Below, in pieces: positions 16,271 to 23,617 of a stretch of 64,000 bases of DNA. Positions within the stretch are counted from its first letter, which is position 1. Each line of letters opens with the position of its first letter. The notes beneath the pieces are model-generated. The model worked only from the letters and a program-made list of their open reading frames with translations, was not told the DNA's origin and searched no databases. The translations under genes and the position numbers were made by a program. This DNA comes from Hyphomicrobiales bacterium (GTDB lineage: Bacteria > Pseudomonadota > Alphaproteobacteria > Rhizobiales > Rhizobiaceae). The stretch spans positions 124,001 through 188,000 of the forward strand of contig UBMP01000011.1 in the NCBI GenBank assembly GCA_900466575.1, in the 5' to 3' direction.

Positions 16271-16287
16271 AGTTATATAGTATAACT
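16271..16287. promoter_or_regulatory. MarR-type operator upstream of the crotonase gene
   Basis: AGTTATATAGTATAACT is a perfect palindrome with 7-bp arms and a 3-bp centre, between the divergent crotonase and MarR genes. A matching site (AGTTATCAGGTATAACA) precedes feruloyl-CoA synthase at 19686. This links the two promoters to one regulator. Confidence 0.7.
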
Positions 16288-16384
16288 GTAGCGTGGGCAG
16301 GGCAAGGCTTCGGGCTGCGATTTTTTTGCAATTACTGCAAAATTATGTAGTCTTTGCCAAAGCTTCGGCAGCGGGAGACGAATC

Positions 16385-16810
16385 ATTATCAACTATTCTG
16401 TCCTGAGCGATGCGGTCGGCTATCGGCTGCGCCGCGCACAGCTCGCAGTTTTCCAGGACTTCGGCGAATCCTTCGCGGCCGAGGGATTGCGTCCCGCGGA
16501 TTTCTCCGTTGTCCTTATCGTCAAGCACAATCCGGGGCTCAAACAGAGCGAAGTGGCGGAAGCGCTTGGCATCCAGCGTGCCAATTTCGTTGCGATTGTT
16601 GATGGGCTCGAGGCGCGCGATCTGGTCGAGCGACGCAAGTCGGAGACTGATCGGCGCGTCCAGGCGCTATACCTGACGCCGCTCGGCGAGCAGTTTGCCG
16701 AGAACATGCTGACGACATGGCAGGCCCATGAGGACCGCATTGTCGAAAAGCTCGGGGGGCCGGAAGCACGCGACGAGCTGATCAGGCTGGTGAACCGGTT
16801 GGCGGAATAG
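16385..16810 (+). CDS. MarR-family regulator of hydroxycinnamate genes (HcaR/CouR-like)
   Basis: A winged-helix regulator of about 141 aa. The family's N-terminal dimerisation helix is in frame upstream (NYSVLSDAVGYRLRRAQLAVF) and the HTH/wing runs LKQSEVAEALGIQRANFVAIVDGLEARDLVERRKSETDRRVQALYLTP. No ATG, GTG or TTG lies at the right place. An ATT codon at 16385 is 6 nt after GGGAGA and is my preferred start; a TTG at 16487 would remove the first helix. Homologues repress p-coumarate/ferulate operons and are released by the hydroxycinnamoyl-CoA. Its operator sits at 16271 and, by sequence match, at 19686. Confidence 0.78.
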   Translation: MINYSVLSDAVGYRLRRAQLAVFQDFGESFAAEGLRPADFSVVLIVKHNPGLKQSEVAEALGIQRANFVAIVDGLEARDLVERRKSETDRRVQALYLTPLGEQFAENMLTTWQAHEDRIVEKLGGPEARDELIRLVNRLAE

Positions 16811-16835
16811 CGAGCCGGTTACCTTTTTCTGCTGC

Positions 16836-17597
16836 TCATTTCGGCTGCATGCGCAGTGCACCGTCGAGGCGGACGGTTTCGCCGTTGAGATAGCTCATCT
16901 CGATCATCGAGGCGGCAAGCTTTGCGAAGTCTTCAGCCGAGCCGAGGCGTGACGGGAAGGGGATCGAGGCACCGAGGCTCGCCTGGATTTCCTCCGGCAG
17001 TTCGTTCATCAGCGGCGTTTTGAAGAGGCCGGGCGCAATCGTGTTCACGCGGATGCCGAGCTTCGAAAATTCGCGCGCTGCAGGAAGTGTCATGGCGACG
17101 ATGCCGCCCTTGGAGGCGGCATAGGCGGCCTGGCCGATCTGGCCTTCGAAGGCGGCAACGGAGGCAGTGGAGATGATGACGCCGCGCTCGCCATCGGCCA
17201 ACGGTTCCAGCGCCTGCATGCGGTAGGCAGCCAGCCGCATCATGTTGAAGGTGCCGATGAGGTTGACGCGGATGACACGTTCAAAGGCGGTTAAGGAATG
17301 CGGGCCGTCGCGACCGACGATGCGGCTCGCCGTGCCGATGCCGGCGCAGTTGACGAGCACGCGTGCCACACCGTTTGCGGCTTCCAGGGTGTCGAGGGCG
17401 GCCATTGCGCTGGCCTCATCCGATACGTCGCAGGGGGCGAAGGTCGCGCCGATTTCTTTTGCCAGTGTTTCGCCGAGCTCTGCGTTGAGATCGAGAATGC
17501 CCACTTTCGCGCCTTGGGAGGCGAGGAGTTTTGCGACGCCCGCGCCGAGGCCGGATGCGCCACCGGTGATGGCGACTGTGATGCCGTTGATATCCAT
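16836..17597 (-). CDS. SDR dehydrogenase, 3-hydroxyacyl-CoA dehydrogenase type II-like
   Basis: This 253-aa protein has the classical SDR motifs: TGGASGLG (cofactor), LVNCAGIG in place of NNAG, ISTASVAAFEGQIGQAAYAASKGG with the catalytic Ser and Tyr-x3-Lys, and IAPGLFKTPL after it. The sequence pattern, including the insert before RGVIISTASVA, resembles HSD10/type II 3-hydroxyacyl-CoA dehydrogenases that act on acyl-CoA substrates with NAD+. It follows feruloyl-CoA synthase by 205 bp, separated by a RIME-type repeat. It is the likely oxidising step after the crotonase, giving a 3-ketoacyl-CoA from the hydroxycinnamoyl-CoA. Confidence 0.85.
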   Translation of the reverse strand: MDINGITVAITGGASGLGAGVAKLLASQGAKVGILDLNAELGETLAKEIGATFAPCDVSDEASAMAALDTLEAANGVARVLVNCAGIGTASRIVGRDGPHSLTAFERVIRVNLIGTFNMMRLAAYRMQALEPLADGERGVIISTASVAAFEGQIGQAAYAASKGGIVAMTLPAAREFSKLGIRVNTIAPGLFKTPLMNELPEEIQASLGASIPFPSRLGSAEDFAKLAASMIEMSYLNGETVRLDGALRMQPK

Positions 17598-17650
17598 GGA
17601 TTTCTCCTCTGAAGCGTGGCGGTGTGTAAAGTTGATGTTGGAATTCGCGG

Positions 17651-17783
17651 CCTGCCTCTCACCCCGCCTCCGCTATCGCTTGGCGACCCTCTCCCCAACG
17701 GGAGAGGAGTGTCTTCGGCGCTGCGGCTTTCCCTCTTCTCCCAGCGGAGAGAAGATGCCGGCAGGCAGATGAGGGGGGCGGCG
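17651..17783. repeat. RIME-type intergenic palindromic repeat
   Basis: The ends CCTGCCTCTCACCCCGCC and GGCAGGCAGATGAGGGGGGC are imperfect inverted copies. Inside lie two hairpins, CTCTCCC-CAAC-GGGAGAG and CTTCTCC-CAGCG-GAGAGAAG. This is the look of the Rhizobium-specific intergenic mosaic elements, which are dispersed between genes in Rhizobiaceae genomes. It may act on mRNA stability between the synthase and SDR genes. Confidence 0.65.
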
Positions 17784-17802
17784 AAGCCGAAACGTGTTTG
17801 CC

Positions 17803-19668
17803 TCAGCCCTTCCTGTTGGCCACCAGCACATGCGCCGGGATGTCGGCGGCATAGAGCGCTTCGCAATCAGCGACGCGGGCAGCCATGACAGCGCGCTGGT
17901 TGAGCGAGCCTTTGTCGGTAATCTCGTTGGCGTCGGGCGAGGGCGGCGTCTCCAGAATGATGGCGCGCGCCACCATGGTGGAGGAGCCGGTCGAGTGGCG
18001 GGCGAGATCGTTCAGTCCCGACTGGATGCGGGCAACGAGTGGCTGGTGCTTCGCAATCGTCGCCGTGTCTTCGACGCTCGCCAGTTCCGGGAACTCGCGG
18101 CGGCAGGCGTCATAATCGAGGAAAAGCAGACCGCCGATATGGGGCAGGTCGAGGCCGGTGAGCACGAGGTCGCGCACCAGCGGCGCGAGCCCGCGAATGG
18201 TCGCGCCGCGGACGCCGGCCATGTTGACCCAGGTGCCGGTGTCGAGCTTGAAGTCTTCCGTGACGCGGCCGTCGAAGAGCAGGCCCTTCGTGATGTCGCT
18301 CGGGTCGTGATAACGGAGCGCATCCTGCATCCGATAATAGCCTTCCTCGTCGAAGGCTTCCGCGGTCTTGTCGGCCTGACGCCAGTAACCGGGCGTGATG
18401 GATGCGCCCTTGACGCGCACTTCCATCTTCTCGCCGTTTGGCACCAGCTTCATCTCGGAGCCGGCTGCCGGCAGGCCGATCTCGCCGGGGCGGCCGACGG
18501 GCCAGACGGTGGTGGAAAGGAACGGACCCGTCTCGGTCGAGCCGTAGCCGGTGATGATCATGATCTTCTCGCCGACGGTTTCCATGGCGAGTTCTTCCAG
18601 CGCCTTGAAGACGTGATCGGCGAGGCTGGCGCCGGCATATTGCAGCGCCTTGACGCGGGAGAAGAAGCGCTTGCGCAGCACCTCGTTCGTCCGCAGATGC
18701 TCGACCAGCATTTCGTACCCCTTCGGCACGTTGAAATAGAGCGTGGGGGCAATGTCGAGCAGGTTATGAACCGTCTTGTGGATGCCGATCGGCGTTGGAG
18801 CACCGTCGTCAATATAGAGCGAACCACCGTTGAAAAGGGCAATGCCAAAATTGTGGTTGCCGCCGGCGGTGTGGTTCCAGGGCAGCCAGTCGACCAGAAC
18901 CGGCGGCTCGTCCTTGAGGAAGGCGAGCGTATCGCGGATCATGATCTGGTTGGCGCAGATCATGCCCTGCGTGTTGATGACCGCCTTGGGCTTGCCGGTG
19001 GAGCCGGAGGTGAAGAGGAACTTTGCAATCGTCTCCGGGCCAAGATTGGAAATCGCAATATCGACGGCGTCGGTGACGGGAAGTGTCAGGATCTCGTTGA
19101 GATTATGCGCGCCGGGCACGGTCGAGAGATCGCCGGTGCCGAAGACGGGAATGCTTTCAAGAACCACGGCGCGGATTGCATCTTCATAAAGCTCGATATG
19201 CTCGGCGAAGACCATGCCAGGCGTGATGAGGTCGAAGACGTGATGCAGCTTGTCGAAGTCTTTGGACTTGGTCGAATAGGCCGGGGCGATCGGAGCGTAG
19301 GGAACGCCGGCGCTCATGCAGCCCAGCGCGACCAGCCCGTGGTACACCGAGTTGCCTGAGAGGATGACGACAGGGCGCTCGGCTGAGAGTCGATGATCGA
19401 TCAGATACTGCGCGATCGACCGGCTGAGTTCACGGGCTTCGCGGTAGGTCACGCGCCGCCATTCGCCGTTTGGCAGGCGATCGGCGAGGAACAGCCGGTC
19501 CGGCGCATGCTCGGCCCAATATTCCAGAACGGCGATGGTGGAGACCGGAACGTCACTGATCGGAGCGACCGGACGGATATAGGTCACTCCGTTTTCCCCC
19601 GTCGTCACAGAGACGTCGAGCGTGCCGAAATTGACGGGGCGAATCCCCGGCATGGATATTACTGGCAT
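17803..19668 (-). CDS. fcs: Feruloyl-CoA synthase (hydroxycinnamate-CoA ligase)
   Basis: This 621-aa ANL-superfamily ligase activates ferulate, and probably p-coumarate and caffeate, to the CoA thioester via an acyl-adenylate. The ATP loop LFTSGSTGKPKAV is near residue 215, and the A5-type motif ITGYGSTETGP is near 375. The WLPWNHTAGGNHNFGIALF and DDGAPTPIG segments are typical of feruloyl-CoA synthases rather than of general fatty acyl-CoA ligases. The length is normal for the family. The ATG follows GGAGGAA. A MarR-type operator lies 18 bp upstream of the start, matching the one at the crotonase promoter, so the pathway is co-regulated. Confidence 0.92.
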   Translation of the reverse strand: MPVISMPGIRPVNFGTLDVSVTTGENGVTYIRPVAPISDVPVSTIAVLEYWAEHAPDRLFLADRLPNGEWRRVTYREARELSRSIAQYLIDHRLSAERPVVILSGNSVYHGLVALGCMSAGVPYAPIAPAYSTKSKDFDKLHHVFDLITPGMVFAEHIELYEDAIRAVVLESIPVFGTGDLSTVPGAHNLNEILTLPVTDAVDIAISNLGPETIAKFLFTSGSTGKPKAVINTQGMICANQIMIRDTLAFLKDEPPVLVDWLPWNHTAGGNHNFGIALFNGGSLYIDDGAPTPIGIHKTVHNLLDIAPTLYFNVPKGYEMLVEHLRTNEVLRKRFFSRVKALQYAGASLADHVFKALEELAMETVGEKIMIITGYGSTETGPFLSTTVWPVGRPGEIGLPAAGSEMKLVPNGEKMEVRVKGASITPGYWRQADKTAEAFDEEGYYRMQDALRYHDPSDITKGLLFDGRVTEDFKLDTGTWVNMAGVRGATIRGLAPLVRDLVLTGLDLPHIGGLLFLDYDACRREFPELASVEDTATIAKHQPLVARIQSGLNDLARHSTGSSTMVARAIILETPPSPDANEITDKGSLNQRAVMAARVADCEALYAADIPAHVLVANRKG

Positions 19669-20009
19669 GTGTTCCTCCCAAAACTAGTTATCAGGTATAA
19701 CAATATTTTTGAGGAATGCAAGGTGCTGGTCTTCTCGTACGGTCTCTTCCGAGAGGCGAAGGCGGGAGTGGCGGCCCAGCGATCGTTCGCCCCTCCTGCG
19801 CTTCGCGGGCATCATCGCACGCAACATGCTTGTGCCGGGTGTTGCCGTGTAATAAGGGCGGGGCTCGTTCCCGGCATTGGTGTTTTGGCTGATCCGGCAT
19901 ATCGTGTTCTTTACGGTTTCGGACGAACTGTTTGTTTTACGCAAGTCCGGACGCGAAGCCAGTTTCCACTTTCGCTGGAATTGCCCTGGTCCACGGAGGT
20001 CATGCCACC
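19669..20009. other. Intergenic region between fcs and the small membrane protein gene
   Basis: Besides the fcs promoter/operator near 19686, I see no gene, tRNA or strong hairpin with a T run in these 341 bp. Confidence 0.4.
19686..19702. promoter_or_regulatory. MarR-type operator upstream of fcs
   Basis: AGTTATCAGGTATAACA keeps the AGTTAT...TATAAC arms and spacing of the perfect palindrome at 16271-16287. It lies just upstream of the fcs ribosome site, in the promoter or start region. Use by the MarR protein encoded at 16385 is inferred. Confidence 0.65.
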
Positions 20010-20279
20010 ATGAAGAAGCCGCTTCTGAATATTGAACCCGAACATCCCATCTACCGTCCGCTCTGGGTTCGGCTTCTCATCGTCGGGCTTCTTGCGGGCT
20101 GGTCGGCGCTGGAACTGACGAAGGGATCGCCCTTCTGGGGGATGATTGCCGGCGGGGTTGGGCTGTTTGCAGCCTGGGAGCTGTTGTGGCGTTATCCCGA
20201 GCATCGCGCCAATGCTGACGCCAAGGCCGCTGCGGAGGCGGAGGCCGCTGCGGCGCGGACTGAAACCCGGGAAGAATAG
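20010..20279 (+). CDS. Small two-helix membrane protein
   Basis: An 89-aa protein starting MKKPLLNIEPEHPIYRPLWVR, chosen for the CGGAGG upstream. Two membrane helices (LLIVGLLAGWSALEL and FWGMIAGGVGLFAAWELLW) are followed by an Ala/Glu-rich cytosolic tail. It belongs to no family I can name; proteins of this plan are conserved in Rhizobiales. No operon partner is close. Confidence 0.65.
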   Translation: MKKPLLNIEPEHPIYRPLWVRLLIVGLLAGWSALELTKGSPFWGMIAGGVGLFAAWELLWRYPEHRANADAKAAAEAEAAAARTETREE

Positions 20280-20364
20280 GATCGCGTTTGGCTTGTCTCG
20301 CTCGTCGACATTCGGCGGCTGATCCTCGATCGGGGCTGTTTCGTCGTCACGCTATGCAAAAGCG

Positions 20365-20826
20365 TTAGGGCAGGCGTTTCAGCGCCTCATCGATCAGGAG
20401 GTTGGCGATCTTCATGCGCAGGGTCGCCTGTTCGCGCCATTCTTCACCGACCATATCTGGGTGGTTCTGGCGAGCGAAAGCGCGGCGCAAGCTATGAAGC
20501 GCCTCGGCAGAGCGGGCTTCCGAGAGGTTCATGTCTTCGGCCACATCCTGCGGTGTAACGCGGGAAAAGGTGTGGGCATGCAGTCGCTCGAACGGAGGTG
20601 CTGCTGGCGGTTCCCTGGTGCTGGGCGGTTCTTCCTCGAAATCGAAATAGGCGTCATGCAGACGGCTCTCTCCACCGGGAAGCGGAATGCCGATGGACGC
20701 CGTCACGAAGCCGGCGTTGAGGCCGCGAATGCCTGCCGGTGCGGGGATAGGCTCGACGGGCTCGTGCTCCTGCTCCTCGGCCAATCGGTCGAGCACGGCG
20801 TCGAAGAGGCTTTGTCCGAGGATCAT
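20365..20826 (-). CDS. J-domain-like protein with HPD motif
   Basis: A 153-aa protein starting MILGQSLFDAVLDRLAEEQ after CAGGGACC. A longer version could start at a GTG at 20913 that overlaps the stop of the upstream pentapeptide gene. The N-terminal half is acidic and Pro-rich. The last 55 residues contain EALHSLRRAFARQNHPDMVGEEWREQATLRMKIANLLIDEAL, with the His-Pro-Asp tripeptide and flanking helices of a DnaJ J-domain. It could therefore stimulate a DnaK-type chaperone. Zinc-finger and peptide-binding parts of DnaJ are absent. Confidence 0.65.
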   Translation of the reverse strand: MILGQSLFDAVLDRLAEEQEHEPVEPIPAPAGIRGLNAGFVTASIGIPLPGGESRLHDAYFDFEEEPPSTREPPAAPPFERLHAHTFSRVTPQDVAEDMNLSEARSAEALHSLRRAFARQNHPDMVGEEWREQATLRMKIANLLIDEALKRLP

Positions 20827-20909
20827 GGTGGTCCCTGTCCGGTGATTTGCGCGGGCGGCCCGACCATAGCAGCGCAGGCGCGAGGCCGGAAGCCTTCCCT
20901 TGCCGCCAC

Positions 20910-21635
20910 TCACCCTACCGTCAGGAGACCGAAGGAGGTGACGATGGCCTCGTGCTGATCGCGAGTGACGGAAAGCGCCCGGAAGGAAGCCATGGACTGG
21001 AAGTCCAGTTCATCGAAGCTGGCATGTGAAAGATTGGCATGGTCGAGCACCGCGCCGGCAAAGTCGATATTGGCGAGGCTCGAGCCGCGAAAGCTGGCGC
21101 TGTTCAATCTCGCACCGGCGAAGGAGGCGTCACGCAGGTCGCAGCTTTCGAAAATGCTATCCTGAAAATCGCCCGGCGCGAATTCGGCATATTGCAGCTT
21201 GCAGCGGATGAAGCGCAGTCCGCCGGGGATGACCTGGCTGCGAACCTTTCGCTGCGCCTCGATATCGGCCTTCAGCCCCGGCGCTGCGCAATCGGTAAAC
21301 GCGAGCATATAGCCCTGGCAGCCGATGAATTTGTTCAGCGAGAGGTTCGATTTTTCGAATTCGGCCTTGGAAAGATCACTATAACGCCATTCCGTTCCGG
21401 TCTCGCCCTCTGAGAAGACGCATTCCTTGAAGGTTGCTTCCTTGAATGAGCAATGGTCGAAACTGCAGCCGACGAATCTGGCTGCACGCAAGGTCGCGTA
21501 ATCGAAGTTGCAGTTGACAAAGCGGCAACTGCGGAACTCCACGTCGCCGACATGGAATTCCGTGAGATCATCGCCGTCGAAGCGCTCGCCCTCGACAGGT
21601 TTAGCCATGTTGATGGCCTGTTCCAGCGTCCGCAT
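20910..21635 (-). CDS. Pentapeptide-repeat protein
   Basis: A 241-aa protein starting behind GGGAGG. Two blocks of A(D/N)LXX-type repeats form a right-handed quadrilateral beta-helix. Residues about 30-105 include FRSCRFVNCNFDYATLRAAR and FVGCSFDHCSFKEATFKECV, and residues 135-225 include FIRCKLQYAEFAPGDFQDSI. A non-repeat loop separates them. The size and two-block plan recall Qnr/MfpA proteins, which mimic DNA and protect gyrase, but that function is not shown here. It sits directly before the J-domain gene with overlapping stop and possible GTG start, so coupling is possible. Confidence 0.85.
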   Translation of the reverse strand: MRTLEQAINMAKPVEGERFDGDDLTEFHVGDVEFRSCRFVNCNFDYATLRAARFVGCSFDHCSFKEATFKECVFSEGETGTEWRYSDLSKAEFEKSNLSLNKFIGCQGYMLAFTDCAAPGLKADIEAQRKVRSQVIPGGLRFIRCKLQYAEFAPGDFQDSIFESCDLRDASFAGARLNSASFRGSSLANIDFAGAVLDHANLSHASFDELDFQSMASFRALSVTRDQHEAIVTSFGLLTVG

Positions 21636-21831
21636 GATCAGCCTCCCGGTTTCGGGCAGCTTATCGGGAGCCGAAAAGATTCGTCCATGTCATATTCTCG
21701 TCAAACAGACGAGTTAGAAGAAGCCAGTCAGCGAGAGGCAAGCCACGGATGAACTGGCGCCGCGCAGACAACAGAGGAAGGTCAAGCATCGCTTGGCCTT
21801 TTTTCGTTTCACGCGGTCGCTGTCGCTGGCG

Positions 21832-22656
21832 TCAGCTCTGGCTCTGACTTTGCGACTGGCTTGAGCCTTCCACGATCACCGCGACTTTCATCGTTTCCCC
21901 GGAGACGCCGTGGATCATGCCGGATATGGGGCAGGCATCCTTGTAGTCGAGACCACAGGCGATGCGGACATATTCCTCATTGGGGCAGATATCGTTGGCG
22001 GCGTCGAAGCCGACCCAGCCGAGGCCGTCAACATGGGCCTCGGCCCAGGCGTGGCTCGCGGTCTGCGCCGGATTGCCCGGCATGTGAAGGTAGCCGGAGA
22101 CGTAGCGGGCCGGAAACCCCATCTGGCGCGCGGCGGCGATGAAGACATGGGCATGGTCCTGGCATACGCCGGTCTTCAGCTCCATCGCCTGCTCGGCGGT
22201 GGTGGCGGCATCCGTGGTGCCGGGCGTGTAGATGATGCGCGCCTTGATGCGCGCCATCAACTGGTGCAGCTTCGGCAGGTCCTCGGCTGCATCGAGCGAC
22301 TTCACCAGTTCGCGGATGAGCTTGCCCGGTTTGGTGAGAGGGGTCTCGCGGCGATAAAGCCAGAGCGGGGCGTAGGCCGTGTGGGGGCCGAGCACCCCGG
22401 CCTTGTCGATCGTCTCGACTTCGCCTTCGGCGACGATTCGGATCGTCTGCTGTTCGCCGTTCAGCGACACCAGTTCGGTGAAGTTCTGGTACTGGTCGTC
22501 ATAACCGACCTCGATCTTGGCGCCCTCCACGGAGGTCTTCCAGGAAAGCACCTTCTGCGTCGGGCCGGATTTCGGCGTCAGACGCAGGCGCTGCAGCGAA
22601 TACTGCACCGGATCGTCATAGGTATATTCGGTCGTGTGGCTGATCTTCAGTCGCAT
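21832..22656 (-). CDS. Transglutaminase-like cysteine peptidase family protein
   Basis: A 274-aa cytosolic protein starting MRLKISHTTEYTYDDP (a GTG 5 codons upstream is possible). It has the bacterial transglutaminase N-terminal beta domain and then the core: catalytic Cys in GVCQDHAH, His in TASHAWAEAHV, and Asp in WVGFDAANDI. The C-terminus ends in an unusual SQSQSQSQS run. It is the third gene of a tight operon with the ATP-grasp and alpha-E proteins. That conserved trio is predicted to make and trim an unknown peptide or peptide-like modification; the product is not known. Confidence 0.88.
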   Translation of the reverse strand: MRLKISHTTEYTYDDPVQYSLQRLRLTPKSGPTQKVLSWKTSVEGAKIEVGYDDQYQNFTELVSLNGEQQTIRIVAEGEVETIDKAGVLGPHTAYAPLWLYRRETPLTKPGKLIRELVKSLDAAEDLPKLHQLMARIKARIIYTPGTTDAATTAEQAMELKTGVCQDHAHVFIAAARQMGFPARYVSGYLHMPGNPAQTASHAWAEAHVDGLGWVGFDAANDICPNEEYVRIACGLDYKDACPISGMIHGVSGETMKVAVIVEGSSQSQSQSQS

Positions 22657-22674
22657 GTCGCGGTCCGTCACATC

Positions 22675-23613
22675 TCAATAAAACCGATAGCCTTCGGAAA
22701 TCTGCATTCCGAGCCGGTTGTTGTGGCCGATGAAGTCCTCAAGGAATTCGTGGAGACCCTGATCCATCACATCCTTGATCGAGCCCTTTTCGAGCAATTT
22801 CAGCGTCGCTTCCGCCGTGTCATGGGCGTCGAGGCGCTGTTTGTACTCGCGCTCCAGATAGGCGAGGTTGGCGACGATCTTATCGTAGCAATAATGCAGC
22901 GAGCGCGGCATCTGGCCGTTGAGGATCAGGAAGTCGGCGATATTGGCGGGATTGTAGACCGCGTCATAGACCCAGCCGTAGGCCCGATGCGCCGAGACCG
23001 AACGCAGGATGGATTCCCACTGGATGTTGTCGAGCGATGAGCCGACATGGGAGACCGATGGCAGGAGCACGTAATATTTCACGTCGAGAATGCGCGACGT
23101 GTTGTCGGCCCGCTCGATGAACGTACCGATGCGCGAGAAGTTGTAGATCTCGTTTCTGAGCATCGTGCCGTGGAAGGCACCACGGACGAGACCGGCCCGG
23201 CGCTTGATCGTCTCGATGACGCTCGGCATGTCCTGCGGACGCACCTTGCGGGCGAGCAATTGCTTGAGATCGATCCAGAACTCGTTGGTTGCTTCCCAGG
23301 TCTCGCGGGTCAGTGCGGTGCGCACCATGCGGGCATTGTTGCGCGCCGCCTCGATGCAGGACATGACGCTCGAGGGGTTGTTGCGGCTTCTCAGCATGAA
23401 GTCGACGGCGTCGCTGTCGGTGACAGCCTCGTATTCTTCCAGAAACGCCTGCTGCATGCCGGCGCTCTGGAGAACGCCGTCCCAGTCGCCATCCGTGGCG
23501 CCGGAGCGGGTGAGGGCCATGCGAAGCCCGGCGTCGATGAGGCGCGCGATGTTTTCGGCGCGCTCGATGTAACGGAACATCCAGTAGAGTCCGTTTGCAG
23601 TCCGTCCGAGCAT
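22675..23613 (-). CDS. Alpha-E domain protein (DUF403)
   Basis: A 312-aa all-helical protein starting behind GGAGG. The opening MLGRTANGLYWMFRYIERAENIARLIDAG is the hallmark of the alpha-E family. It lies 4 bp after the ATP-grasp gene and just before the transglutaminase gene, the usual order in proteobacteria. The family has no known enzymatic activity; from gene linkage it is thought to work with the permuted ATP-grasp as part of a peptide-ligase system. Confidence 0.92.
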   Translation of the reverse strand: MLGRTANGLYWMFRYIERAENIARLIDAGLRMALTRSGATDGDWDGVLQSAGMQQAFLEEYEAVTDSDAVDFMLRSRNNPSSVMSCIEAARNNARMVRTALTRETWEATNEFWIDLKQLLARKVRPQDMPSVIETIKRRAGLVRGAFHGTMLRNEIYNFSRIGTFIERADNTSRILDVKYYVLLPSVSHVGSSLDNIQWESILRSVSAHRAYGWVYDAVYNPANIADFLILNGQMPRSLHYCYDKIVANLAYLEREYKQRLDAHDTAEATLKLLEKGSIKDVMDQGLHEFLEDFIGHNNRLGMQISEGYRFY

Positions 23614-23617
23614 TCTC

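Noticed and set aside
17794-19359. Long rightward frame (about 521 codons) opposite feruloyl-CoA synthase
   Set aside because: Antisense shadow of fcs; composition typical of reverse-frame reading and no recognisable motif.
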